Shown here in pieces: positions 31,708 through 40,997 of a stretch of 42,540 bases of DNA. The position numbers were made by a program, and so were the translations under genes. The DNA is taken from assembly GCF_013004695.1 (NCBI RefSeq), contig NZ_JABEMG010000027.1, positions 1-42,540 of the forward strand, given 5' to 3'. The notes beneath the pieces are model-generated. The model was not told the origin of the DNA. It made no database searches and saw only the letters and a program-made list of their open reading frames with translations. Positions within the stretch are counted from its first letter, which is position 1. Each line of letters opens with the position of its first letter. The stretch is from Promicromonospora citrea (lineage in GTDB: Bacteria; Actinomycetota; Actinomycetes; Actinomycetales; Cellulomonadaceae).

Positions 31708-33423
31708 TCAGTGCTCCCGCGAGGTGGTGCCTGCGCCCGCCTCGACGGCCGGGCGCTCGTCCGACTCGCCCAGCTGGTCGTGCTCGCCGTGCGAGTGCGC
31801 GGCCGCGACCTCCGCGGGGGTCACCGGCTCGACACGGTCCTCGTAGAAGAACCGCGACAGCCGCTGCCACCGCTTGTCGGACGCGTAGCCCTTGCGCTTC
31901 ACGCCGCGGGCGTCGGTCTTGGGTGCGATCTCCAGCGGGGCCGGGGAGTCGTAGTTGACCCGCAGCCACCGCTCCTGCTCGTCGAGCGGGGTGTGCACCT
32001 CGATGTACTCGCCGTTCGCGAACCGCACGATGCGGCCCGACTCGTGCCCGTGCAGCACCAGCTCACGGTCCTTGCGCTGCAGCCCGAGGCAGATGCGGCG
32101 CGTGACCGAGTAGGCGAAGACCGGGCCGACGAACAGCAGGATGCGGAACACCCACGTGATCGCGTTGATCGAGAGCCCGAAGTGGGTCGCGATGAGGTCG
32201 TTCGAGCCGGCCAGGGCCAGCACGATGAACGCCGTCAGGAACGCGACGCCGAGACCGGTGCGGGCCGGCCGGTTGCGCGGGCGGTCCAGCACGTGGTGCT
32301 CGCGGTCGTCCTTCGTGACCTTGGCCTCGATGAACGGGTAGACGAACAGGAACGTGAACAGCAGGCCCGGCACGACCACGGCCGGGATCAGGATGTTCCA
32401 CGACAAGGTGTACCCGAAGATCACCCACTCGGTGCCCTGCCCCGGCATGAGGCGCAGCGAACCCTCGAGGAACAGCATGTACCAGTCCGGCTGGGCACCG
32501 GCGGAGACCGGCGACGGGTCGTACGGGCCGTAGTTCCAGACGTTGTTGATCGCCATCGTGGCGCCCATGAGCGCCAGCACGCCGAAGACCAGGAAGAAGT
32601 TGCCGGTCATCTTGGCGACGTACACCGGCAGCGCCGGGTAGCCGACGACGTTGGTGTCGGTGCGGCCGCCGCCCGGGTACTGGGTGTGCTTCTGCAGCAC
32701 CATGAGGAACAGGTGCAGCGCGATGAGCGCCAGCAGGATGCCCGGCACGACGAAGATGTGCAGCGTGAACAGGCGGGGCACGATGTGGTGGCCCGGGAAC
32801 TCGCCACCGAAGATCAGGTACGACAGGAACGAACCGAGGAGCGGGATCGACTTGACCACGCCGTCGGTGATGCGCAGGCCGTTGCCCGAGAGCACGTCGT
32901 CCGGCAGCGAGTAGCCGGTGAAGCCGGCAGCCAGGCCGAGGATCATGAGCAGCAGGCCGACGATCCAGTTGATCTCACGCGGCTTGCGGAACGCGCCGGT
33001 GAAGAACACGCGCATCATGTGCACGACGATCGAGGCCATGAAGATGAGCGCCGACCAGTGGTGGATCTGCCGCATGAGCAGGCCGCCGCGCACCTCGAAC
33101 GACATGTCGAGGGTCGAGGCGAACGCCACCGACATCAGCTCGCCGTGCATGCTCGCCGGGTGCTCGCCCTCGTAGCGCGTGAGCGCCATCGACGGCTCGA
33201 AGAACATCGTCAGGAAGAAGCCCGAGATGATGAGCACGACGAACGAGAACAGGGCGATCTCGCCGAGCATGAAGGACCAGTGGTCCGGGAAGACCTTGCG
33301 CGCGAACTCCTTGACGGCCACGCCGATGGACGTGCGCTGGTCGAGGTAGTCCGCCGCCTTGCCGACCGTCGTCGTCGGCTTGGCCGGGGCCTCGCGCTGG
33401 GTGTCGTGGGTCGCGGTGCTCAC
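31708..33423 (-). CDS. qcrB: Cytochrome bc1 complex cytochrome b subunit, operon copy
   Basis: 571-residue membrane subunit of the menaquinol:cytochrome c reductase. Haem ligands are His 121/122 and His 135 (helix B) and His 222 and His 237 (helix D). The segment LMRQIHHWSALIF and the loop GYSLPDDVLSGNGLRI are strongly conserved, the usual PEWY motif is PDWY, and a long C-terminal extension (LVLHGHESGRIVRFANGEYIEVH) is typical of actinobacteria. GTG 33423 overlaps the qcrA stop by 4 nt (GTGA), so translation is coupled. It is the last gene of ctaE-qcrC-qcrA-qcrB, which builds the bc1 part of a bc1-aa3 supercomplex in the cytoplasmic membrane. Confidence 0.95.
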   Translation of the reverse strand: MSTATHDTQREAPAKPTTTVGKAADYLDQRTSIGVAVKEFARKVFPDHWSFMLGEIALFSFVVLIISGFFLTMFFEPSMALTRYEGEHPASMHGELMSVAFASTLDMSFEVRGGLLMRQIHHWSALIFMASIVVHMMRVFFTGAFRKPREINWIVGLLLMILGLAAGFTGYSLPDDVLSGNGLRITDGVVKSIPLLGSFLSYLIFGGEFPGHHIVPRLFTLHIFVVPGILLALIALHLFLMVLQKHTQYPGGGRTDTNVVGYPALPVYVAKMTGNFFLVFGVLALMGATMAINNVWNYGPYDPSPVSAGAQPDWYMLFLEGSLRLMPGQGTEWVIFGYTLSWNILIPAVVVPGLLFTFLFVYPFIEAKVTKDDREHHVLDRPRNRPARTGLGVAFLTAFIVLALAGSNDLIATHFGLSINAITWVFRILLFVGPVFAYSVTRRICLGLQRKDRELVLHGHESGRIVRFANGEYIEVHTPLDEQERWLRVNYDSPAPLEIAPKTDARGVKRKGYASDKRWQRLSRFFYEDRVEPVTPAEVAAAHSHGEHDQLGESDERPAVEAGAGTTSREH

Positions 33424-34490
33424 TTCAGGCGCTCCCAGAAGCTCGGGCCGATGGGCTCGGCGAAGTCGTCCTGCGCCACGAGGTAGCCCTCGTCGTCGAC
33501 CGTGATCGGCAGCTGCGGCAGCCGGCGGTTCGCCGGGCCGAAGACGACCTTTGCGCTGTCGGCGATGTCGAACGTCGACTGGTGGCACGGGCACAGGAGG
33601 TGGTGGGTCTGCTGCTCGTAGAGGGCCACGGGGCACCCCACGTGCGTGCAGATCTTGGAGTAGGCGACGATGCCCTCGTGCGACCAGGTCTCGCCCTCGG
33701 GCGACTGGTCGGTCCGCAGGTCCTCCGGGTTGAGGCGCACCATCAGCACGACGGCCTTGGACTTCTCCGTGACCCACTCGTGGGACTCGCGGAACTCCTC
33801 GGTGGTCTCGGGGATCACGTGGAACACCGAGCCGACCGTGACGTCGGAGGCCTTGATGGGACGACCCGACGGGTCGATCGCGAGGCGGGTGCCGCGCTTC
33901 CACATCGTGTGCTTGAACGAGGAGACGTTCCAGTCGCCGCCGACGGAGCCGATGAGCGGCACCGCGATGGCGAGCGGGAAGAGCGCGAGCGCGCCGAAGA
34001 ACGCGCCCTTGAGCACGCCGCGGCGGCCGACGACGCCCGAGTCGACGAGGCCCTCGTTCATGTCGCGGATCGCGGTCTCGCGGGCCTCGCCCTGCGTGGC
34101 CAGCGTGTGCCGCTCCTGGACGAACTCCCGGTCGCCCATGAGGGTCTTGGCCCAGTGGATGCCCGCGACGCCGATGCCGAGCAGCGACACCGCGAGGCCG
34201 AGGCCGATCAGCAGCGTCGACAGGCGCACACCGCCCGTCGTGCCGTCCGGCGGCACGAGGACGTAGGCGACGATCGAGCCGACCGTGCCGAGGATCGACA
34301 GGACGAACAGGAGCGTGACCGTCCGCTCGGCACGCTTGGCGGCCCGGGGGTCGGTGTCGGTCAGGCGGGGCTTGTGCTCGGGGACGCCCGGGTCGGTGAA
34401 CCGGTCGGCGGGCACGACGGCGTTGCCTGCCTCCGGGGCGACCGTCACCTCGTGCGAGGCGTCGGGCTGGGGGTTCTGGTTCTCGCTCAC
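33420..34490 (-). CDS. qcrA: Rieske iron-sulfur subunit of the bc1 complex
   Basis: 356-residue Rieske protein of the long actinobacterial type. Three predicted membrane helices (about 58-78, 92-112, 165-185) precede the exported C-terminal Rieske domain. Cluster ligands are Cys 281 and His 283 in CTHVGC and Cys 300 and His 303 in CPCH, with the disulfide pair Cys 286 and Cys 302. VVGRRGVLKGAFFGALAL before helix 3 resembles a twin-Arg export signal, as known for this family. GTG 34490 overlaps the qcrC stop by 4 nt. Transfers electrons from menaquinol to the dihaem cytochrome c. Confidence 0.95.
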   Translation of the reverse strand: MSENQNPQPDASHEVTVAPEAGNAVVPADRFTDPGVPEHKPRLTDTDPRAAKRAERTVTLLFVLSILGTVGSIVAYVLVPPDGTTGGVRLSTLLIGLGLAVSLLGIGVAGIHWAKTLMGDREFVQERHTLATQGEARETAIRDMNEGLVDSGVVGRRGVLKGAFFGALALFPLAIAVPLIGSVGGDWNVSSFKHTMWKRGTRLAIDPSGRPIKASDVTVGSVFHVIPETTEEFRESHEWVTEKSKAVVLMVRLNPEDLRTDQSPEGETWSHEGIVAYSKICTHVGCPVALYEQQTHHLLCPCHQSTFDIADSAKVVFGPANRRLPQLPITVDDEGYLVAQDDFAEPIGPSFWERLK

Positions 34491-35266
34491 GAGGACTTCG
34501 CTCCGATCCACACTGCGGCGCCGATGAGCAGGCCGAGGCCGATTGCGAAGGCCCACAGGCCCTCGGACACCGGGCCGAGGGAGCCGAGCGCGTTGCCGCC
34601 CGCCGAACCCTCGCGCTGCTCGACGAGGAACGCGACGATGTCGCGCTTCTCGTCCGGCGTGATGTTCGCGTCGTTGAACACCGGCATCGACTGCGGGCCG
34701 GTGAGCATCGCCTGGTAGATGTTCCGCTCCGACGTGTCCCACAGCGCCGGGGCGAACTTGCCCTCCGACAGCGCGCCACCCGCGCCGACGGCGTTGTGGC
34801 ACATGGCGCAGTTGGTGCGGAACAGGGCCATGCCGTTGGCCGCGTCACCCTGCGCGGCGTCGACCTGGTCGTCGGTCGGGATCGCCGGGCCGGCGCCGAG
34901 CGACGCGACGTACGCGGCGAGGGCCGCCGTGTCGGCGTCGTCGAACTGGCGCGGCTTGGCACGCGCCTGCGGGCCGTTCATCTGCATCGGCATGCGGCCG
35001 GTCGACACCTGGAAGTCGACGGAGGCGGCGCCGACGCCCACCAGGGACGGCACGCCGTCGGTGCCCTCGGCGTTCGCGCCGTGGCACGTCGCGCAGTTGG
35101 CCTGGAACAGCTTCTTACCGGTCTCGATGTCCGCGGTGCTGACGGTCTCGGCATTGGCCGTGCTCGGAGCCAGGGCGGCGTAGACGCCGCCCGTGGTCAG
35201 CAGCGCCAGCAGCAGGAGCACGACCGGCGCCAGCCGGTGGTGCCTGCGGGCGGCGAGTGCCTTCAC
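34487..35266 (-). CDS. qcrC: Dihaem cytochrome c subunit of the bc1 complex
   Basis: 259-residue membrane-anchored cytochrome cc. N-terminal signal or anchor helix (APVVLLLLALLTTGGVYAAL), then two haem-binding CXXCH motifs: CATCH (58-62) and CAMCH (153-157), with axial Met candidates in RMPMQMNG and QSMPVFND. A C-terminal helix (LWAFAIGLGLLIGAAVWIG) anchors the protein. Actinobacteria lack soluble cytochrome c, and the second haem domain shuttles electrons to the oxidase, consistent with the oxidase genes nearby. GTG 35266 has GAGGA about 8 nt upstream. It lies 58 bp after ctaE. Confidence 0.95.
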   Translation of the reverse strand: MKALAARRHHRLAPVVLLLLALLTTGGVYAALAPSTANAETVSTADIETGKKLFQANCATCHGANAEGTDGVPSLVGVGAASVDFQVSTGRMPMQMNGPQARAKPRQFDDADTAALAAYVASLGAGPAIPTDDQVDAAQGDAANGMALFRTNCAMCHNAVGAGGALSEGKFAPALWDTSERNIYQAMLTGPQSMPVFNDANITPDEKRDIVAFLVEQREGSAGGNALGSLGPVSEGLWAFAIGLGLLIGAAVWIGAKSS

Positions 35267-35324
35267 GAAAATATCCTCGTCTCGCTGGTGAGTGGTTGAG
35301 CTTCTGCAGGAACGTGCAGCAGGG

Positions 35325-35969
35325 TCAGTGCAGCAGGTAGATCACCCCGAACAGCGCGATCCACACCACGTCGACGAAGTGCCAGTAGTAGGACGTGACG
35401 ATCGTGGTGGTGGCCTCGTGGTGGCCGAAGCGCTTGGCGGCGAACGACCGGCCGAGCACGAACAGGAAGGCGATGAGGCCGCCCGTGACGTGCAGGCCGT
35501 GGAAGCCGGTCGTCATGTAGAAGACCGAGCCGTAGGCGCTGGACGAGATGGTCAGACCCTGGTGGACCAGCTCGGTGTACTCGAAGATCTGGCCGCCGAT
35601 GAAGAACGCGCCCATGAGGTAGGTCAGCGTCAGCCACTCGTGCATGCCCCACTTCCAGAACTGGAAGAGGCTGCCGGACCGCGACGGCTTGAACTCCTCG
35701 GCCTTGAAGACCGCCCACTGGCACGTGAACGAGGAGAGCACCAGGACGATCGTGTTGACCGTCGAGAAGCCGATGTTCAGCTTGTCCGCCTGGAGTGCCC
35801 ACTCCTCGGCCGGCATCGTCTGCCGGACCGTGAAGTACATCGCGAAGAGCGCTGCGAAGAACATGAGCTCGCTCGCGAGCCAGACGATCGTCCCGACCGA
35901 GACCGGGTTCGGACGATTGACTGTCACGTGCTGGTGCGTGGGGGTGGCTGCAGCCGTTGCGGTCGACAC
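35325..35969 (-). CDS. ctaE: Cytochrome c oxidase subunit III
   Basis: 214-residue five-helix subunit III of the aa3 oxidase, with [22 protein letters not shown] at the start and the family motif [12 protein letters not shown], then [19 protein letters not shown] at the end. First gene of the ctaE-qcrCAB operon. GTG 35969 is chosen because CATAAT lies 7 nt upstream as a -10, giving a leaderless message; ATG 35978 is in frame three codons earlier but would lie inside the -10. Divergent from the receiver-like gene and trpD, the same arrangement as trpD/ctaE in mycobacteria. Confidence 0.93.
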   Translation of the reverse strand: MSTATAAATPTHQHVTVNRPNPVSVGTIVWLASELMFFAALFAMYFTVRQTMPAEEWALQADKLNIGFSTVNTIVLVLSSFTCQWAVFKAEEFKPSRSGSLFQFWKWGMHEWLTLTYLMGAFFIGGQIFEYTELVHQGLTISSSAYGSVFYMTTGFHGLHVTGGLIAFLFVLGRSFAAKRFGHHEATTTIVTSYYWHFVDVVWIALFGVIYLLH

Positions 35970-35976
35970 GAGAGCC

Positions 35977-35982
35977 ATTATG
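35977..35982 (-). promoter_or_regulatory. -10-like CATAAT of ctaE
   Basis: On the minus strand CATAAT ends 7 nt before GTG 35969. A weak TTCGGG lies 16 bp further upstream. Confidence 0.45.
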
Positions 35983-36144
35983 GCCGACGTTCGAGGGTCC
36001 CGAACGCCGAACCGTCACGGATGCTCGCGTCGAATCTCACAAAGTCCATGCAACGTGCCACCTGCGGCGTCTCTTGCTGACGGGTTTCGACAGAGTGCCA
36101 TGAAAAGGGGCTGGACAGAACTGCCGTCCGGCCGGGGTCTGTGC

Positions 36145-36150
36145 CACGAT
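36145..36150 (+). promoter_or_regulatory. -10-like CACGAT of the receiver-like gene
   Basis: CACGAT, 6 nt, then ATG 36157. It deviates from TANNNT at the first base but keeps the leaderless spacing. Confidence 0.3.
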
Positions 36151-36156
36151 CGACGC

Positions 36157-36618
36157 ATGACCGGCATGACGACGGATGTGACCAGCGCTGCGACGGACGA
36201 TGTGGTGACGTCGAGCCCGCGCGTCCTCCTGTACAGCGACGACCGCACGGTGCGCGAGCAGGTGCGCCTCGCCGTGGGCCCCCGCCTGGGCGCCGGCGCG
36301 CCCGAGATCCGGTGGACCGAGGTGGCGACCCCCACCGAGGTGGTCCGGCGCGCGGACGACGAGACGTGGGACCTGCTCGTCCTCGACGGCGAGGCCGACA
36401 AGGCGGGCGGCATGGGGCTGTGCCGCCAGCTCAAGAACGAGATCTACGAGTGCCCGCCGGTGCTCGTGCTCACCGGGCGCCCGCAGGACGCGTGGCTCGC
36501 CACGTGGTCCCTCGCCGACGGCGTGGTGTCGCGCCCGCTGGACCCGTTCGAGGTCCAGGCGGCCGTCGCCCGCCTGCTCACGCAGCCCACCGGCCAGGCA
36601 GGAGCAGGTCGCGCGTGA
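36157..36618 (+). CDS. Receiver-domain-like protein (atypical response regulator)
   Basis: 153-residue stand-alone receiver-like protein. After a 20-residue Thr/Asp-rich start come [15 protein letters not shown] with the acidic pair Asp 28 and Asp 29, [15 protein letters not shown] with the would-be phosphorylated Asp 77, and VLVLTGRP with Thr 106. The conserved Lys of the KP motif is Arg 126 ([11 protein letters not shown]). Without that Lys, canonical phosphorylation switching is doubtful. No output domain and no histidine kinase are nearby. The stop overlaps the trpD start (GTGA), so the two are translationally coupled. It may modulate a partner protein; function unknown. Confidence 0.78.
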   Translation: MTGMTTDVTSAATDDVVTSSPRVLLYSDDRTVREQVRLAVGPRLGAGAPEIRWTEVATPTEVVRRADDETWDLLVLDGEADKAGGMGLCRQLKNEIYECPPVLVLTGRPQDAWLATWSLADGVVSRPLDPFEVQAAVARLLTQPTGQAGAGRA

Positions 36619-37664
36619 ACCCCGAGGCACCCACCTGGTCCGGCCTGCTGGCCGGGCTGATGACCGGCTCCGACCTGAGCCGCGCCGAGGCCGCCTGGGC
36701 GATGGACCGCGTGATGACGGGCGAGATCTCCCCCGTCCAGCTCGGCGGGTTCCTCGTCGCGCTCCGCGCCAAGGGCGAGACCGTCGACGAGCTCGCCGGG
36801 CTGACCGACTCCATGGTGCGGCACGCGACCCGCATCGAGGTGCCCGGCGCGTCGGTCGACATCGTCGGCACGGGCGGCGACCGCGCGCACACCGTCAACA
36901 TCTCCACGATGGCGTCCGTCGTCATCGCCGGGGCGGGCCTGCGCGTGGTGAAGCACGGCAACAGGGCGGCCTCGTCGTCGTCGGGGAGCGCGGACGTGCT
37001 CGAGCAGCTCGGGATCCGGCTGGACCACACCCCCGAGCGAGTCGCGCAGATCGCCCTCGAGGCGGGCATCACGTTCTGCTTCGCCGCGGTGTTCCACCCC
37101 TCCATGCGGCACGCGGGCGTGACGCGCAGGGAGCTCGGCGTCCCGACGGCGTTCAACTTCCTCGGGCCCCTCACCAACCCGGCGCAGCCGCGCGCGGCGG
37201 CCGTCGGCTGCGCGGACGCGCGGATGGCGCCGCTCATGGCCGGCGTGTTCGCCGAGCGGGGCAAGTCGGCGCTGGTGTTCCGCGGCGACGAGGGCCTGGA
37301 CGAGCTCGCCGCCACGGCGGGCGCGACGGTGTGGGAGGTGGCCGACGGCGCGGTGACCGAGCACCGGATCGACCCGGCGACGGACCTGGGCCTGACCCGC
37401 ATCAAGGTCGAGGACCTGCGCGGGCACGACGCGGCGTACAACGCGGGAGTCGCCCGCGCCCTCCTGGCGGGCGAGCCGGGGCCCGTGCGCGAGACGGTGC
37501 TGCTCAACGCGGCGGCGGGCCTCGTCGCGGACGGCACCCTGCCCGGCACGGGCGCAGGCCCGCTGGTCGACCGCCTGCGCGCCGGGTTCGACCTCGCCGC
37601 GCAGGCGGTGGACTCGGGCGCCGCGCAGGCGACGCTGGACCGCTGGGTCGCCGCGAGCCGCTGA
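36615..37664 (+). CDS. trpD: Anthranilate phosphoribosyltransferase
   Basis: 349-residue tryptophan-biosynthesis enzyme transferring the phosphoribosyl group of PRPP to anthranilate. The PRPP loop [14 protein letters not shown] begins at 84 (GTGGD 85-89), the second motif is KHGNRAAS (113-120), and [10 protein letters not shown] is the signature of the C-terminal domain. GTG 36615 overlaps the preceding stop by 4 nt, and GCAGG lies about 6 nt upstream. It is separated from other trp genes, as in mycobacteria where trpD also lies next to ctaE. It ends in a shared terminator hairpin. Confidence 0.95.
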   Translation: MNPEAPTWSGLLAGLMTGSDLSRAEAAWAMDRVMTGEISPVQLGGFLVALRAKGETVDELAGLTDSMVRHATRIEVPGASVDIVGTGGDRAHTVNISTMASVVIAGAGLRVVKHGNRAASSSSGSADVLEQLGIRLDHTPERVAQIALEAGITFCFAAVFHPSMRHAGVTRRELGVPTAFNFLGPLTNPAQPRAAAVGCADARMAPLMAGVFAERGKSALVFRGDEGLDELAATAGATVWEVADGAVTEHRIDPATDLGLTRIKVEDLRGHDAAYNAGVARALLAGEPGPVRETVLLNAAAGLVADGTLPGTGAGPLVDRLRAGFDLAAQAVDSGAAQATLDRWVAASR

Positions 37665-37673
37665 ACCGCTGGT

Positions 37674-37700
37674 CCGGCCGGGCCCGTACGGCCCGGCCGG
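37674..37700. terminator. Bidirectional terminator between trpD and the lipoprotein gene
   Basis: A perfect 11-bp stem of CCGGCCGGGCC (37674-37684) with its complement at 37690-37700 and a 5-nt loop, in the 48 bp between convergent genes. No T run. Confidence 0.75.
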
Positions 37701-37712
37701 AGCCGGTGCGGG

Positions 37713-38567
37713 TCAGCCCATCGACGCGACCATCTCGTCGAAGGTGATCAGCTCGTCACCGGACGGCGCGGCGATCTCGGTCACCTGACCCCAGTCGGTG
37801 AAGGAGCCGCTGGTGACCAGCTCCTTGCCCTCGATGTTCATCGTCATCTCGACCGCCCGGGGCAGGTTGTCGCCGTCGATCTTGTAGACGACCTCCATCT
37901 CGCCCATCTGCTCCAGCACGTCCTGGGGCAGGTCCTCGACCTGCGGGCCGGTGACCTTGGTCGGGTCGACGAGGATCGTGTAGACGTCCGTCTCGACGCC
38001 GTCGACGGTCTCGGTGCCGGTCTTCTCGAAGGACGTGATGGCGTCCTCCATACCGTCGAGCTGCGCCGCGGGATCCATGTCCTGCAGGGTGCCGTCCAGC
38101 ATGTCGCCGATCCCGGCGAACATCTCCGCCATCGGGTTGTCGCTCTCTGCGGCCTCCGCGAGGCTGAGGTACTTGCCCGTGGTCACCTCGCCCAGGTTCA
38201 TGTAGAGGTCGCCGCCGGCGAAGACGATGTCGGCGAGCTCGCCGTCCATCTCCATCTGCATGGCCATGGCGGGGTTCTCGGGGTCGGTCATGTCGATGTC
38301 CGCCTCGAGGCCCTCCTCCGTCAGGCCGGACTCCTCGGCGGCCGGGCCGGAGTGGGTCATGCTCAGGTGCACCGTCCGCGCCTCGTTCTGCGCCGCGGTC
38401 AGGTCGCTCACGAACGAGGCCTGGGTCAGCTCGACCGGGGCCGGGGAGGCTGCGGCCGACGTCTCCGCGGCGGGTGCGGCGTCCCCCTCGCCTCCCGTGG
38501 AGCAACCGGCGAGCCCGATCGCGAGGACGCCGGCCGTCGCCAGGGCGAGGGTCGTGGTGTTACGCAC
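37713..38567 (-). CDS. Secreted lipoprotein, LppX/LprG-like
   Basis: 284-residue lipoprotein. The signal peptide ends in the lipobox AIGLAGC with Cys 22, followed by an Ala/Pro/Ser linker. The mature part repeats beta-strand patterns (VHLSMTHSG, MAMQMEMDGELADIVFAGGDLYMNLG, VDGVETDVYTILVD, EVVYKIDGDNLPRAVEMTMNIEG) like the half-barrel lipid-binding lipoproteins of actinobacteria. The fold assignment is by pattern only. GTG 38567 has AAAGG about 7 nt upstream. It is downstream of ctaCDF but separated from it by a strong terminator, so it is probably an independent unit. It may carry a lipid or envelope molecule. Confidence 0.78.
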   Translation of the reverse strand: MRNTTTLALATAGVLAIGLAGCSTGGEGDAAPAAETSAAASPAPVELTQASFVSDLTAAQNEARTVHLSMTHSGPAAEESGLTEEGLEADIDMTDPENPAMAMQMEMDGELADIVFAGGDLYMNLGEVTTGKYLSLAEAAESDNPMAEMFAGIGDMLDGTLQDMDPAAQLDGMEDAITSFEKTGTETVDGVETDVYTILVDPTKVTGPQVEDLPQDVLEQMGEMEVVYKIDGDNLPRAVEMTMNIEGKELVTSGSFTDWGQVTEIAAPSGDELITFDEMVASMG

Positions 38568-38719
38568 TGGGGAACCTTTCTGCCCGTCGCCGGCCGGCGC
38601 ACACCCTGCGCCCGGGAACCGTGCGGCGAACATCCGATCCCATCACAGACAAACGGAATCAGTTGGCGCATATCGGGTGAAACAGCGGGTGAACTCCCCG
38701 GCCCGCACCCGGCCAGACG

Positions 38720-38760
38720 CGACACGCCCCGCCGCACGAGGTGTGCGGCGGGGCGTGTCG
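38720..38760 (-). terminator. Terminator of the ctaC-ctaD-ctaF operon
   Basis: A perfect 18-bp stem (38720-38737 with 38743-38760) with loop GAGGT, 18 bp after the ctaF stop. Confidence 0.8.
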
Positions 38761-38778
38761 GACGCAGGGGCGCGGGCG

Positions 38779-39180
38779 TCAGTGCGAGTGGATGCCTCGC
38801 GAGAACTCGAACACCCAGCCGACGAGCGCGACGACGGCCACGCAGAAGCCGATGTAGAACACCCACCAGCCCACGGCCAGGCCGAGGAAGCAGATGGCGG
38901 CGGAGCCGGCGATGGCGAGCGGCCACCAGCTCCAGGGCGCGTACACGCCCTGGTCGCCCGCGGCGTCCTCGATGTTGCCGTTCGGGTCGTCCTCCGGACG
39001 GGCGTCGATGCGGCGGGCCGTGAGGGCCAGGTACGCACCGATCATCGCCACGAGCCCGCCGACCAGCGGCATGCCGAGGAAGCCGACCGGCTCCGACCAG
39101 TCCGTCATGAACCCGTAGACGATGCCCGCGGCGACGAAGAGGGGGGTACCCCAGAGGAACAGCCGGTACTCGATCTTCAC
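38779..39180 (-). CDS. ctaF: Cytochrome c oxidase subunit IV (actinobacterial type)
   Basis: 133-residue integral membrane protein with four predicted helices in two pairs, separated by an acidic loop ([22 protein letters not shown], residues about 61-82). [24 protein letters not shown] and [16 protein letters not shown] are typical of actinobacterial CtaF. It stabilises the aa3 oxidase and has no redox centre. GTG 39180 overlaps the ctaD stop by 4 nt. Confidence 0.93.
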   Translation of the reverse strand: MKIEYRLFLWGTPLFVAAGIVYGFMTDWSEPVGFLGMPLVGGLVAMIGAYLALTARRIDARPEDDPNGNIEDAAGDQGVYAPWSWWPLAIAGSAAICFLGLAVGWWVFYIGFCVAVVALVGWVFEFSRGIHSH

Positions 39181-40997
39181 TTGCTGGTCCCCTCGTCCGG
39201 GTCGTCGATGATCGTGGTGCTGCTCTCGCCGGACTGACCGGTACCGCCCGCAGCGCGCTCCTGCGCCTGCTTCTCCTGGCCCCGGCGGTCGGCCTCACCG
39301 TAGATGTTCTCGAGCACGCCCCGGTCACCGTCGTAGTCCGGGCGCTCCATGGCGACGACCTCGGGGTGGTGCAGGTCGAACGCGGGCGACTCGGAGCGGA
39401 TGCGCGGCAGCGACGCGAAGTTGTGCCGCGGCGGCGGGCAGGACGTGGCCCACTCGAGCGAGCGGCCGTAGCCCCACGGGTCGTCCACGGTGACCTTCGG
39501 CGCCTTGCGGGCGGTCGTATAGACGTTCCAGAGGAACGGCAGCGTCGAGGCCGCGAGGATGAACGCACCGACCGTCGAGACCTGGTTCTCCCAGGTGAAG
39601 CCCTCCTGCGGCATGTAGTCCGCGTAGCGGCGCGGCATGCCCTCGACACCCAGCCAGTGCTGGATGAGGAACGTCGTGTGGAAGCCCACGAACAGCAGCC
39701 AGAAGTGCCACTTGCCCAGACGCTCGCTCAGCATCTTGCCGGTGAACTTGGGCCACCAGAAGTAGAAGCCGGCGAACATCGCGAACACCACGGTGCCGAA
39801 CACCACGTAGTGGAAGTGCGCCACCACGAAGTACGAGTCGGACAGCTGGAAGTCCAGGGCGGGGCTGGACAGGATGATGCCCGTCAGACCACCGAAGAGG
39901 AAGGTCACGAGGAAGCCGATGGACCAGAGCATCGGCGTCTCGAAGGTGAGCTTGCCGCGCCACATGGTGCCGATCCAGTTGAAGAACTTCACACCGGTCG
40001 GCACGGCGATCAGCATCGTCATGAAGGCGAAGAACGGCAGCATGACGGCGCCGGTCACGTACATGTGGTGCGCCCACACCGTCACCGACAGGGCGGCGAT
40101 GGCGACGGTCGCGTAGACCAGGCCCGTGTAGCCGAAGATCGGCTTGCGGCTGAACACCGGCAGGATCTCCGAGACGATGCCGAAGAACGGCAGCGCGATG
40201 ATGTACACCTCGGGGTGGCCGAAGAACCAGAACAGGTGCTGCCAGAGGATGGCGCCGCCCGTCTCCGGGTTGAAGATCTGCGCGTCGAGGCGCCGGTCGG
40301 CACCCAGCGCGAACAGCGCGGCGGCCAGCGGCGGGAACGCCATCAGCACGAGGAGGCTCGTGATGAGCGTGTTCCACGTGAAGATCGGCATGCGGAACAT
40401 CGTCATGCCCGGCGCGCGCATCGTGATGATCGTCGTGATGAAGTTGACGGCACCGAGGATGGTTCCGAAACCGGCCAGCGCGAGGCCGAACACCCACAGG
40501 TCCCCGCCGAGGCCTGGACTGTAGGTCGTCGTCGACAACGGCGCGTACGCGAACCAGCCGAACGACGCGGCGCCCTGCGGCGTGAGGAAGCCCGCAGTGG
40601 TGATGAGACCACCGAACAGGAACAGCCAGTAGGCGAACATGTTCAGGCGCGGGAAGGCGACGTCGGGCGCGCCGATCTGCAGCGGCATGATCACGTTCGC
40701 GAAGCCCGCGAACAGCGGCGTCGCGAAGAGCAGCAGCATCACGGTGCCGTGCATCGTGAAGAGCTGGTTGTACTGCTCCTTGCTCTGCACCAGCTGGATG
40801 CCCGGCTCGAAGAGCTCGGCGCGGATCAGCAGCGCCATGAGGCCGCCGATGCAGAAGAAGATGAACGACGTGATCAGGTACAGGTACCCGATCGTCTTGT
40901 GGTCAGTGGTGGTGATCCACTTGACCACGGTCCGGCCGAGCGACTGTCGCCCGGGCGCCAGACCCGGGACCAGCTCGGTGGTGGTCGCTGCGGCCAT
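39177..40997 (-). CDS. ctaD: Cytochrome c oxidase subunit I
   Basis: 606-residue catalytic subunit of the aa3 oxidase with twelve or more helices. Haem a ligands His 83 (FTMHGTVM) and His 396. Haem a3 ligand His 394 in VAHFHYV. Copper B ligands His 261, 310 and 311, with the cross-linking Tyr 265 in GHPEVY. The Lys channel region [13 protein letters not shown] is present. A long polar C-terminus extends into the cytoplasm. ATG 40997 overlaps the ctaC stop by one base. Together with ctaC, ctaF and the separate ctaE operon it completes the terminal oxidase; in M. tuberculosis ctaD lies elsewhere. Confidence 0.96.
   Translation of the reverse strand: MAAATTTELVPGLAPGRQSLGRTVVKWITTTDHKTIGYLYLITSFIFFCIGGLMALLIRAELFEPGIQLVQSKEQYNQLFTMHGTVMLLLFATPLFAGFANVIMPLQIGAPDVAFPRLNMFAYWLFLFGGLITTAGFLTPQGAASFGWFAYAPLSTTTYSPGLGGDLWVFGLALAGFGTILGAVNFITTIITMRAPGMTMFRMPIFTWNTLITSLLVLMAFPPLAAALFALGADRRLDAQIFNPETGGAILWQHLFWFFGHPEVYIIALPFFGIVSEILPVFSRKPIFGYTGLVYATVAIAALSVTVWAHHMYVTGAVMLPFFAFMTMLIAVPTGVKFFNWIGTMWRGKLTFETPMLWSIGFLVTFLFGGLTGIILSSPALDFQLSDSYFVVAHFHYVVFGTVVFAMFAGFYFWWPKFTGKMLSERLGKWHFWLLFVGFHTTFLIQHWLGVEGMPRRYADYMPQEGFTWENQVSTVGAFILAASTLPFLWNVYTTARKAPKVTVDDPWGYGRSLEWATSCPPPRHNFASLPRIRSESPAFDLHHPEVVAMERPDYDGDRGVLENIYGEADRRGQEKQAQERAAGGTGQSGESSTTIIDDPDEGTSK

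Noticed and set aside
29116-33486. Long plus-strand open frames opposite both qcrB genes
   Set aside because: Repetitive Arg/His/Asp/Glu-rich translations mirror the membrane-protein codons on the other strand. Their similarity to each other only reflects the qcrB duplication.
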